From an uncultured Burkholderiales bacterium (GTDB taxonomy: Bacteria; Pseudomonadota; Gammaproteobacteria; Burkholderiales; Burkholderiaceae_C): a stretch of DNA of 26,808 nt. Both the position numbers and the translations under genes were made by a program. Below are positions 1 to 6,526 of this stretch, one piece after another. Within the stretch, counting starts at the first letter, position 1; each line of letters starts with the position of its first letter. Location: NCBI GenBank assembly GCA_943908475.1, contig CALTTG010000045.1, positions 1 to 26,808 of the forward strand. The letters run 5' to 3'. Below the pieces are notes generated by a model. That model was not told the DNA's origin. It searched no databases and worked only from the letters and a program-made list of their open reading frames with translations.

Positions 1-1247
1 CGGTCGCGGTTGCCCTGGCAGAAGTCGATGTCGAAGTCAGGCATCGACACGCGCTCCGGGTTCAGGAAGCGCTCGAACAGCAGGTTGTACTTCAGTGGGT
101 CGAGGTCGGTGATCTTGAGGGCATAGGCCACCAGCGAGCCCGCACCGGAGCCCCGGCCTGGCCCGACCGGGCAGCCGTTGTTCTTGGCCCAGTTGATGAA
201 GTCCTGCACGATCAGGAAGTAGCCGGGAAAGCCCATCTTCAAGATCGTGTTGATTTCGAAGTCCAGTCGATCGACGTAGTGAGGACGCTGCGACTCACGC
301 TCTTCCTCCATCGGGAACAGATGCATGAGGCGCTCTTCCAGGCCCTTGTGGGACAGCTCACGGAAGAATTCGTCCATGGGCTGCGGCTCACCATTGGGCA
401 TGATGGGCGTGGGGAAGTTGGGCAGTTGAGGCTTTCCCAGCACCAAGGTCAGCGCACAGCGGCGGGCAATTGCCACGGTGTTGGCCAGCGCGGACGGAAT
501 GTCGGCAAACAGTGCCTCCATCTCGGCGGTGGTTTTGAAATGCTGGTCGCGCGTGAAGCGCTTGATGCGGCGCGGATTGCCCAGGGTCTCGCCCTCGGCA
601 ATGCAGGTTCGGGCTTCATGGGCCTCGAAATCGTCGGCCTCCATGAACTGGATGGGGTGGGTGGCCACCACCGGCAACCCCAGCTTGGCCGCCAACGGCA
701 CGGCGCCGCGAATGTGCGCATCGTTGGTGGCGTGCCCGGCACGCTGCAATTCAATGTAGAAACGCCCCGGGAAGGTCTCTGCGAGCTTGCGAGCCCAGGC
801 CTCGGCCTTGGCCTCATCGCCATGAATGAGCGCCTGCCCCACCGGCCCCAGATCCGCCCCGGACAAGCACAACAAGCCCTCGTTTTGACTCGCCAAGGAC
901 GCCCACGACACCCAGGCGTGGCTGCGCTGGCCGGGCGCCGTCCAAGCCTCGCCCAACAGCTCGCACAAACGCAGGTAACCCTGGCGGTTCTGAATGATCA
1001 GCAGCAAGCGCTGCGGCGCTTTGCCAGCCTCCTCGGGCTCCAGCCAGACATCGGCGGCAATGATGGGCTGGACACCCTTTTTGCGTGCAGCGGAATAGAG
1101 CTTGACCGCCCCAAACAAATTGGAGAGATCACTGATGGCAACGGCAGGCTGCCCGTCTTTGGCAGCTGCCTTGACCAGATCGTCGATGCGGACAGTGCCA
1201 TCAACGACCGAGAATTCCGTGTGTGCGCGAAGGTGAACGAAGGGCAT
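1..1247 (-). CDS. dnaE: DNA polymerase III subunit alpha, N-terminal part (runs off the window)
   Basis: This is the 5' part of the gene for the catalytic subunit of the replicative DNA polymerase, about 415 codons; the rest lies left of base 1. The start reads MPFVHLRTHTEFSVVDGT, the N-terminal PHP domain signature of DnaE. Near the window edge, at residues 402-410, comes MPDFDIDFC, the polymerase active-site motif with two catalytic aspartates (D406 and D408 here, matching E. coli D401 and D403). The reading frame stays open to the window edge. ATG at 1245-1247 gives the standard DnaE N terminus. An upstream ATG at 1253-1255 is out of frame. There is no Shine-Dalgarno sequence; a TACAAT hexamer ends six bases before the ATG, suggesting a leaderless transcript. 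The stop codon of a DUF1501 remnant lies 36 bases upstream on the same strand. Confidence 0.97.
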   Translation of the reverse strand, partial: MPFVHLRAHTEFSVVDGTVRIDDLVKAAAKDGQPAVAISDLSNLFGAVKLYSAARKKGVQPIIAADVWLEPEEAGKAPQRLLLIIQNRQGYLRLCELLGEAWTAPGQRSHAWVSWASLASQNEGLLCLSGADLGPVGQALIHGDEAKAEAWARKLAETFPGRFYIELQRAGHATNDAHIRGAVPLAAKLGLPVVATHPIQFMEADDFEAHEARTCIAEGETLGNPRRIKRFTRDQHFKTTAEMEALFADIPSALANTVAIARRCALTLVLGKPQLPNFPTPIMPNGEPQPMDEFFRELSHKGLEERLMHLFPMEEERESQRPHYVDRLDFEINTILKMGFPGYFLIVQDFINWAKNNGCPVGPGRGSGAGSLVAYALKITDLDPLKYNLLFERFLNPERVSMPDFDIDFCQGNRD

Positions 1248-1253
1248 CCCGAC

Positions 1254-1259
1254 ATTGTA
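1254..1259 (-). promoter_or_regulatory. Candidate -10 box for dnaE, leaderless start
   Basis: TACAAT on the minus strand is separated by exactly 6 bases from the dnaE ATG. With normal spacing, transcription would begin at or next to the A of the start codon. No convincing -35 box is visible 16-18 bases further upstream. Confidence 0.5.
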
Positions 1260-1283
1260 GGGATGCCCGGGTGCGAGATCCCT

Positions 1284-1568
1284 TCACACCGCCATCAGCC
1301 CCAGGTCATGGGTGAACCTCCCCATGTTGGGGAAAACCGTCGACAGGGCACTGCCAGCGCCGAACCAGTTGCCAAGCTCCACGCCCAAGTGGTGATTACC
1401 CCAAGCATGATCGGAGCCCTTGCCGTTGGAAATCATGGTGCGGCTGAAATCAGAGGCGGTCAACACCGCGACCTGATTGTTCAGGCCCGTCGACAACACC
1501 CCTTGATTGTCCATCGACCGCGGCAAGGCGCTGAGCAGACACAGCAGAAGGTTCTGTGCTGTCTCGCG
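1284..1568 (-). pseudogene. DUF1501-family gene remnant (C-terminal fragment with an internal deletion)
   Basis: An open stretch of 94 codons ends at 1284 and is limited upstream by an in-frame TGA (1569-1571). It reads LTASDFSRTMISNGKGSDHAWGNHHL, split here as LTASDFSRTMISN then GKGSDHAWGNHHL, a conserved block of DUF1501 proteins (usually TASDFGRTL...GSDHGWG.HH). That block is followed directly by ELGNWFGAGSALSTVFPN and a DLGLMAV end, which resembles the extreme C terminus of the same family. Family members normally have several tens of residues between these blocks, so an in-frame internal deletion is inferred, as well as loss of most of the N-terminal part (full proteins are roughly 400-500 residues). 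No Shine-Dalgarno sequence or plausible ATG precedes the conserved part. It is best read as a decaying gene just upstream of dnaE. The bases from 1569 to 1722 show nothing else recognisable. Confidence 0.72.
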
Positions 1569-1722
1569 TCAGTATGTCGCCCATCGCACGAAAACACACA
1601 CATTGTGCCTGGGTGCCTCCAGACGGAATGCAGCCATACAAGCCCAGCCGCCCTTCAAGGAGGCGGTGTAGCCGTCGGTCTGCCATTGGGCTTGCTGATC
1701 GGCACCAATGCAGAGGCCTTCC

Positions 1723-1728
1723 TACAAT
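1723..1728 (+). promoter_or_regulatory. Candidate -10 box for trhO, leaderless start
   Basis: TACAAT ends 6 bases before the ATG at 1735, the same spacing as at dnaE. No Shine-Dalgarno sequence lies between them and no good -35 box is visible. Confidence 0.5.
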
Positions 1729-1734
1729 GGCGGC

Positions 1735-2496
1735 ATGCCTTCGATCCTCAACATTTCGTCCTACAAGTTCGTCACCCTGCCTGACGCCCCCGTTTTGCGT
1801 GAAATGCTTCACGACAAGGCGCAATCTTTGGGCCTGAAAGGCACCGTGCTGCTGGCCGAAGAGGGCATCAATTTGTTTCTGGCAGGCCCCGAGGCGCACG
1901 TCCGCGCGTGGGTCGACGTTCTCAGGGAAGACCCTCGGTTCGCCGACCTGGATCCCAAAGAAAGTTGGTCAGAGGGGGTGCCGTTCAAAAAGCTGCTGGT
2001 GAAGGTCAAACGAGAGATCATCCGCATGAATCACCCCACGATCCGCCCCGATGAGCGGGGCGAGACCGGGCGGGCACCCGCCGTGGCACCCGAAACCCTG
2101 CGCCGATGGCTGGACCAGGGCCACGACGACGAGGGGCGTCCGGTGGTCACCCTGGACACCCGAAACGCGTTTGAAGTCGACTACGGCACCTTTGCCGACA
2201 CCGTCGATTGGCGCATCAGCAAGTTCAGCGAGTTCCCCGACGCGGTGCAAGCGCACAAGGCCGAGTTCGAGGGGAAAACCGTGGTGAGCTTTTGCACGGG
2301 CGGGATCCGCTGTGAAAAAGCGGCGCTGTACATGCAAGAAGCCGGCATCGAGCGGGTCTACCAACTGGAAGGTGGGATTCTGAAGTACTTCGAGCTGACC
2401 GACGGGGCGCACTGGCAGGGCACCTGCTTCGTGTTCGATGAACGCGAGGCCTTGGGCTGCGATTTGTCAGCCTCCAGAGGCCTGGTCCATCAGTGA
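1735..2496 (+). CDS. trhO: tRNA uridine-34 5-hydroxylase TrhO (rhodanese-like, UPF0176/YceA)
   Basis: A 253-residue rhodanese-domain protein of the YceA/TrhO family, which hydroxylates wobble uridine 34 of tRNAs as the first step towards 5-(carboxy)methoxyuridine, independently of prephenate. The N-terminal acylphosphatase-like part (LPDAPVLREML, GTVLLAEEGINLFLAG) is followed by VKREIIRM and a rhodanese domain with TLDTRNAFEVDYGTF and the active-site loop CTGGIRCEKA. C187 is the expected catalytic cysteine, with a second cysteine at 193. An upstream in-frame ATG at 1708 is rejected because MPSILNISSYKF is the normal start and TACAAT sits 6 bases before it. The protein is shorter than E. coli YceA (about 350 residues) and lacks its C-terminal extension. 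The 3' end overlaps the convergent TetR gene by 30 bases. Confidence 0.93.
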   Translation: MPSILNISSYKFVTLPDAPVLREMLHDKAQSLGLKGTVLLAEEGINLFLAGPEAHVRAWVDVLREDPRFADLDPKESWSEGVPFKKLLVKVKREIIRMNHPTIRPDERGETGRAPAVAPETLRRWLDQGHDDEGRPVVTLDTRNAFEVDYGTFADTVDWRISKFSEFPDAVQAHKAEFEGKTVVSFCTGGIRCEKAALYMQEAGIERVYQLEGGILKYFELTDGAHWQGTCFVFDEREALGCDLSASRGLVHQ

Positions 2497-3132
2497 AAAG
2501 ATGCCCTGGTAGGGCAACAAATTGGTGACCACCACCTTGTCGATGGGGGTGGCGAATCCATCGTGCATCCAGCGGGCCGCCAAGAGCACGTTCATGCCGA
2601 TCAGACCATCGGCGAGCAGGTCCAGGTCAACATCGGGCATGCGCTCGGCAGGCACCAGACGCTGGAGGTTCATCTTGAGCAGATCGGCGTAATCACGCGC
2701 CGTCTCGTTGCTCAACCGCGCCACTTCAGCGTCAATGCTCAAGGCGTCGACCAGCATGATGCGGCCATACCGTGGGTCTTCTTGAATGAAGACCAGGAAG
2801 ACACGAATGGCAGGCTCCAGCATGCCCAGCGGCGTCAAGGGGGCCTGCTGCAAGGCCTGCAAAGTGCGCCCCATCAGCTCTTCACGCAGCTTGCCGTAGA
2901 CGGCCTGGAAGAGCTCCCGCATGCTCTTGAACGACTCGTAAAAGTAGCGTTCGGTGAGGTGCGCCGCCACACACACCTCGCGCACCGTGGTGGCATGAAA
3001 GCCCTTGGTGCCGAACATCTCGACAGCACCTTCAATGAGCTTCTCACGCCTCTGGCGCTGGCGCTCTTCCGGCAAGACACCACCATAGCGGCGCTTGTTC
3101 GAGGGAGTGAGTGACGAGTTGGGGGTGTCCAT
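2467..3132 (-). CDS. TetR-family transcriptional regulator
   Basis: A 221-residue protein with an N-terminal TetR helix-turn-helix (about residues 20-68: EKLIEGAVEMFGTKGFHATT, then VREVCVAAHLTERYFYESF) and a helical C-terminal ligand-binding region. Its target is most likely the divergent monooxygenase operon, because the gap between them contains an 18-bp perfect palindrome and a second inverted repeat. The inducer is unknown; by analogy with EthR it could be a hydrophobic ketone, ester or fatty acyl compound (inference). ATG at 3130-3132 gives the sequence MDTPNSS. An upstream ATG at 3157-3159 would place the start inside one of the proposed operators and is less likely. The 3' end overlaps trhO by 30 bases, tail to tail. 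Confidence 0.9.
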   Translation of the reverse strand: MDTPNSSLTPSNKRRYGGVLPEERQRQRREKLIEGAVEMFGTKGFHATTVREVCVAAHLTERYFYESFKSMRELFQAVYGKLREELMGRTLQALQQAPLTPLGMLEPAIRVFLVFIQEDPRYGRIMLVDALSIDAEVARLSNETARDYADLLKMNLQRLVPAERMPDVDLDLLADGLIGMNVLLAARWMHDGFATPIDKVVVTNLLPYQGIFSLMDQASGG

Positions 3133-3145
3133 AGGGTTCGCTATC

Positions 3146-3165
3146 TTGACATGAACCATTGTCAA
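3146..3165. promoter_or_regulatory. Inverted repeat, candidate TetR operator 1
   Basis: TTGACATGAACCATTGTCAA has 6-base perfect arms (TTGACA/TGTCAA) around an 8-base centre. The left arm is also a perfect -35 hexamer for the monooxygenase operon, so a bound repressor would block RNA polymerase. Its centre lies 27 bases from that of the neighbouring palindrome, and both repeats use the same TGACA half-site. Confidence 0.6.
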
Positions 3166-3174
3166 AGATATTCT
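3146..3174 (+). promoter_or_regulatory. Promoter of the monooxygenase operon
   Basis: TTGACA (3146-3151), a 17-base spacer and TATTCT (3169-3174). The -35 box is perfect and the -10 box matches consensus at 4 of 6. Transcription would start near 3181, inside the 18-bp palindrome, which supports a start codon at 3223 rather than 3151. Confidence 0.6.
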
Positions 3175-3191
3175 GACAAGAATTCTTGTCA
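3174..3191. promoter_or_regulatory. 18-bp perfect palindrome, candidate TetR operator 2
   Basis: TGACAAGAATTCTTGTCA equals its own reverse complement over all 18 bases. It overlaps the end of the -10 box and the expected transcription start of the monooxygenase operon, and sits 41 bases upstream of the TetR start codon. This is the usual position of a TetR-type operator controlling both divergent genes. Confidence 0.7.
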
Positions 3192-3222
3192 CAAGTCAAT
3201 GCGCCCTCGAGTGATCCCTGTC

Positions 3223-4734
3223 ATGAAACAACACGAATCGAGTCAGCCCATGTCGGGCCGCCCCCAAGCCTCGGGGGTCGAGTCCGTCCGCGTCATCGTC
3301 ATTGGCACGGGGTTTTCAGGTCTGGCCATGGGGGTCAAGCTGCGAGAGGCGGGCGAAGACAGCTTCGTCATGCTGGAGCGCGCGGGCGATGTTGGCGGCA
3401 CCTGGCGCGACAACACCTACCCGGGTTGTGCCTGCGACGTGCCCTCGCACCTGTACTCGTTCAGCTTTGAGGCCAATCCCAACTGGTCGCGCATGTACGC
3501 GCCTCAGCCCGAGATCTACGCCTATTTGCGTCGCACGGCCGAGAAGTACCAACTGCTCAAGCATGTGCGCTTCCACGCCAACGTCGTGGGCGCTCGCTAC
3601 GACGAAGCCCGCCAGTTGTGGCGCGTGACGACCGAAGATGGGCGTCACTTCGAAGGCAATGTGCTGGTCTCGGGCATGGGGGGCCTGAGCAACCCGATGG
3701 TGCCCAACATTCCCGGCCTGGAACACTTCGAAGGTGAAACCTTCCACTCGGCCACCTGGAAGCACGATTTCGACTTCGTGGGCAAGCAAGTGGCCGTGAT
3801 CGGCTCAGGCGCCAGCGCCATCCAGTTCGTGCCTCAGATCGCACCTCAGGTGGATCAGCTGTATTACTTCCAGCGCACCCCCGCCTGGGTGGTGCCCAAG
3901 GACGACCGCCCCTTGAGCGACAAAGAGCGCCAGGACTTTGCGCAAAACCCCTGGCGTCAACGCCTGCAACGCATTCGGCAGTACTGGCTGATGGAAGCAC
4001 GCTTCCTGGCCTTCAAGTTCAAACCGGAATGGATGGGTCTGGTGGCCAAGGTGGCCAAGCACAAGATCCGCCAAGCCGTGAAAGACGAAGCGCTGCGAGC
4101 CAAGCTCACGCCCGACTACACCCCAGGCTGCAAGCGCCTGTTGATTTCCAACGATTACTACCCTGCCCTGGCCCGCACCAACGTGGAGGTGGTGACCGAC
4201 GGCATCCAGCGCGTGACGGCGCGTGGGGTGGTGACCGCCGATGGCCAAGAGCGGCCCGTGGACGCCATCGTGTTCGGCACGGGGTTCAAGGTGTCGGACC
4301 CGATCCCGCACGGGACGGTGTTTGGCAAGGGCGGGCGCGACCTCTCCGAGGTGTGGAAAGACGGCCCGGAAGCCTACATGGGCATCACCGTGGCGGGATT
4401 CCCGAATTTCTTCATCTTGATGGGTCCGAACACGGGTTTGGGACACAATTCGATGGTGTTCATGATCGAGGCGCAAGTGCATTACGTGCTCGAAGCGCTC
4501 AAGACCATGAAAGAACGTGGCATCAAAGCCCTGGATGTCAAACCTCAGGCTCAGAAGTCTTTCATCAACGACGTGCAGCAAAGCCTGCAATCGACGGTGT
4601 GGAGCTCAGGCTGCAAGAGTTGGTACCTCAATGACAAGGGCCGCAATGTGTCGCTGTGGCCCAGCTTCACCTTCGCTTATCGCCTCAAGACCCGGCATTT
4701 CAAGTTGTCCAAATACACCGTGGAAAAAGCATGA
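3223..4734 (+). CDS. Flavin-containing (Baeyer-Villiger type) monooxygenase
   Basis: A 503-residue FAD- and NADPH-dependent monooxygenase. The first Rossmann motif GTGFSG is at residues 28-33, followed by the typical DVGGTWRDNTYPGCACDVPS segment. The Baeyer-Villiger fingerprint F-x-G-x-x-x-H-x-x-x-W is FEGETFHSATWK at 169-180, and the second Rossmann motif GSGASA (NADPH) is at 194-199. Enzymes of this class insert an oxygen next to a ketone to give an ester or lactone, or oxidise a heteroatom. The substrate cannot be read from the sequence. The start is uncertain: ATG 3223 lies downstream of the predicted transcription start, while 3199 and 3250 are alternatives. It is the first gene of a four-gene operon and its stop overlaps the esterase start (ATGA). 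Its closest described relatives by architecture are EthA and MymA of Mycobacterium (from memory). Confidence 0.92.
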   Translation: MKQHESSQPMSGRPQASGVESVRVIVIGTGFSGLAMGVKLREAGEDSFVMLERAGDVGGTWRDNTYPGCACDVPSHLYSFSFEANPNWSRMYAPQPEIYAYLRRTAEKYQLLKHVRFHANVVGARYDEARQLWRVTTEDGRHFEGNVLVSGMGGLSNPMVPNIPGLEHFEGETFHSATWKHDFDFVGKQVAVIGSGASAIQFVPQIAPQVDQLYYFQRTPAWVVPKDDRPLSDKERQDFAQNPWRQRLQRIRQYWLMEARFLAFKFKPEWMGLVAKVAKHKIRQAVKDEALRAKLTPDYTPGCKRLLISNDYYPALARTNVEVVTDGIQRVTARGVVTADGQERPVDAIVFGTGFKVSDPIPHGTVFGKGGRDLSEVWKDGPEAYMGITVAGFPNFFILMGPNTGLGHNSMVFMIEAQVHYVLEALKTMKERGIKALDVKPQAQKSFINDVQQSLQSTVWSSGCKSWYLNDKGRNVSLWPSFTFAYRLKTRHFKLSKYTVEKA

Positions 4735-5654
4735 GCATCCAGTCCTTCTTCGCCAACCTCATCCTTCGCTGGCAGTTCAAAAAAGGCGGCAAGGGCCCCA
4801 TCAACGTGCAGTTTGCGCGCGCCAAGGTCAACAAACTGGCCGAGCGCTACCCGCCGCCGCCCAAAGAAATCACCCACACCCCGGTGCCGGCTCAGGCCGC
4901 CAAAGGACTGTGCCCGGCTGAATGGCTGAGCGTGGCCAGCCCCGAGCGCACCGTGGTTTACTTCCACGGCGGCGGTTACTTTTTCTGTGGCCTGACCACC
5001 CACCGCCCCGTGGCCGCTTACCTGGCCCGCACGGCGAACGCCAAAGTGTTGTCGGTCGATTACCGCATGGCGCCTGAGAACCGCTTCCCCGCCGCAGTGG
5101 ACGATGCCGTGGCCTGGTGGAAGGAATTGTTGGCCCAGGGCATCAACCCGTCGGACGTGGTGTTTGCGGGTGACTCGGCCGGTGGTGGCCTGACGCTGGC
5201 CTGCCTGCTGGCCGCACGCCAGCAAGGTTTGCCCCTGCCCGCTGGCGCCCTGCTGTTCTCGCCCTGGACCGACCTGACGTGCTCGGGCGAGACCATGCGC
5301 ACCATGGCAGAGGTGGACGTGATGTTCAACCCCGAGTCGCTGCCCGAGGCCGCCACGTTCTACGTCGATGCCAAGGACCTGAAGAACCCGCTGGCCTCGC
5401 CCCTGTTTGGCGACATGACCGGCATGCCTGAGATGCTGATCTTTGCCAGCAATCACGAAATTCTGCTGTCCGACTCGATCCGTCTGCACGACAAGCTGAA
5501 ACAGCAAGGTGTCCGCAGCGAACTGATCCGCCGGGACAAACTGCCGCACGTCTGGCCCACCATGCTGATGCTGCCTGAGGCCCGCAAAGACCTGAAAATC
5601 TCGGGCGACTTCATCACCCGCGTGACCCGTGCCGCCCTGGCCAAAGCCGCTTGA
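4731..5654 (+). CDS. Alpha/beta hydrolase, HSL-type esterase (acetyl-hydrolase/LipR-like)
   Basis: A 307-residue carboxylesterase of the hormone-sensitive-lipase group (alpha/beta-hydrolase fold 3). The oxyanion motif HGGG is at residues 79-82 and the nucleophile elbow GDSAGG has its serine at 149. The catalytic histidine is probably H273 in LPHVW. The segment that normally carries the catalytic aspartate (DPL-type) reads SNHEILLSD at about 240-248, so the acid could be E243 or D248; this is unresolved. The ATG overlaps the monooxygenase stop as ATGA, implying translational coupling; the longer open frame from 4656 lies inside the upstream gene. It probably hydrolyses the ester or lactone made by the monooxygenase (inference from context). 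Confidence 0.9.
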   Translation: MSIQSFFANLILRWQFKKGGKGPINVQFARAKVNKLAERYPPPPKEITHTPVPAQAAKGLCPAEWLSVASPERTVVYFHGGGYFFCGLTTHRPVAAYLARTANAKVLSVDYRMAPENRFPAAVDDAVAWWKELLAQGINPSDVVFAGDSAGGGLTLACLLAARQQGLPLPAGALLFSPWTDLTCSGETMRTMAEVDVMFNPESLPEAATFYVDAKDLKNPLASPLFGDMTGMPEMLIFASNHEILLSDSIRLHDKLKQQGVRSELIRRDKLPHVWPTMLMLPEARKDLKISGDFITRVTRAALAKAA

Positions 5655-5676
5655 TCGACCCCACACGAGACCTCGC

Positions 5677-6519
5677 ATGAAGAACTTCAAAGACAAAGTG
5701 GCCGCCATCACGGGCGCAGCCTCCGGCATGGGGCGCACGCTCGCCATCGAATTGGCCCGCCGTGGGTGCCACCTCTCGCTGTCTGACGTGAACGAAGCAG
5801 GCCTGGCAGAAACCGCGGACATGGCCCGCAAGCTGGGCGTGAAAGTCACGGCGCAGAAGCTCGACGTGGCCAACCGAGACGCGGTGTTTGCCTGGGCGGA
5901 CCAGACCGTGATGGACCACGGCAAGTGCAACCTGATCTTCAACAACGCGGGGGTGGCCCTGACCGTGAACCTCGACATCGTGCAGCAACGCGATTTCGAC
6001 TGGATCATGGGCATCAATTTCTGGGGTGTGGTGTATGGCACGCAAGCCTTCTTGCCGCACCTGCGCAAGTCCGGTGAAGGCCATGTCATCAACACCTCCA
6101 GCCTGTTTGGCCTGATGGCCGTGCCCACCCAAGGCACGTACAACGCCACCAAGTTTGCAGTTCGGGGCTACACCGAAGCCCTGCGCATGGAGTTGGAAAT
6201 TGCCGGAGATCCGGTCAGCGCCACGTGTGTGCACCCGGGCGGCATTGCCACCAACATCGCCAAGGCCGGCAAGATCGATCCCAACATGGAGCGCGTCTCC
6301 GGGGTCAGCGCTGACAAGCAACGCAAGCTGGCTGACAAGCTCATCAACGTGACCACCGCCGAGTCGGCCGCCCTGCAGATCCTCAAGGCCGTGGAAAACA
6401 ACGAGCGCCGCGTGCTGGTGGGCCCCGATGCCAAATTCCTCGACAAGGTGGTTCGCCTGCTGGGCTCGTCGTACCAGGTGCTGGTGATGCGCCAGCTCAA
6501 GAAGATGCGCCCACGCTGA
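5677..6519 (+). CDS. Short-chain dehydrogenase/reductase (SDR)
   Basis: A 280-residue classical SDR. The cofactor motif TGAASGMG is at residues 12-19, NNAG lies in the middle, and the catalytic residues are S142 (NTSS), Y155 and K159 (YNATK). The acidic residue after beta strand 2 (LSDVNEAG) suggests a preference for NAD(H). It starts 22 bases after the esterase stop with a weak GAG ribosome site. In context it may interconvert an alcohol and the ketone substrate of the monooxygenase, or oxidise the alcohol released by the esterase (inference). Gene order with the two preceding genes matches mymA-lipR-sadH of mycobacteria, as I recall it. A 35-40 residue tail with basic residues (RQLKKMRPR) follows the core and may contact membrane. 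Confidence 0.9.
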   Translation: MKNFKDKVAAITGAASGMGRTLAIELARRGCHLSLSDVNEAGLAETADMARKLGVKVTAQKLDVANRDAVFAWADQTVMDHGKCNLIFNNAGVALTVNLDIVQQRDFDWIMGINFWGVVYGTQAFLPHLRKSGEGHVINTSSLFGLMAVPTQGTYNATKFAVRGYTEALRMELEIAGDPVSATCVHPGGIATNIAKAGKIDPNMERVSGVSADKQRKLADKLINVTTAESAALQILKAVENNERRVLVGPDAKFLDKVVRLLGSSYQVLVMRQLKKMRPR

Positions 6520-6526
6520 TCGCCGC

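Noticed and set aside
279..1784. 501-codon open frame on the plus strand, antisense to dnaE
   Set aside because: It lies opposite the real dnaE frame, whose PHP and PDFDIDF motifs are clear. Long antisense frames are common at high GC, and its translation shows no domain.
1450..1899. 149-codon minus-strand frame overlapping the start of trhO and the DUF1501 remnant
   Set aside because: It is in another frame from the DUF1501 residues and is antisense to trhO; no domain is visible.
3151..3222. Longer N terminus for the monooxygenase from ATG 3151
   Set aside because: This start lies inside the proposed promoter and operator, upstream of the expected transcription start, and the extra residues are not typical of the family.
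4677..6152. 491-codon minus-strand frame across the esterase and SDR genes
   Set aside because: It has no recognisable domain and is opposite two genes with complete catalytic motifs.
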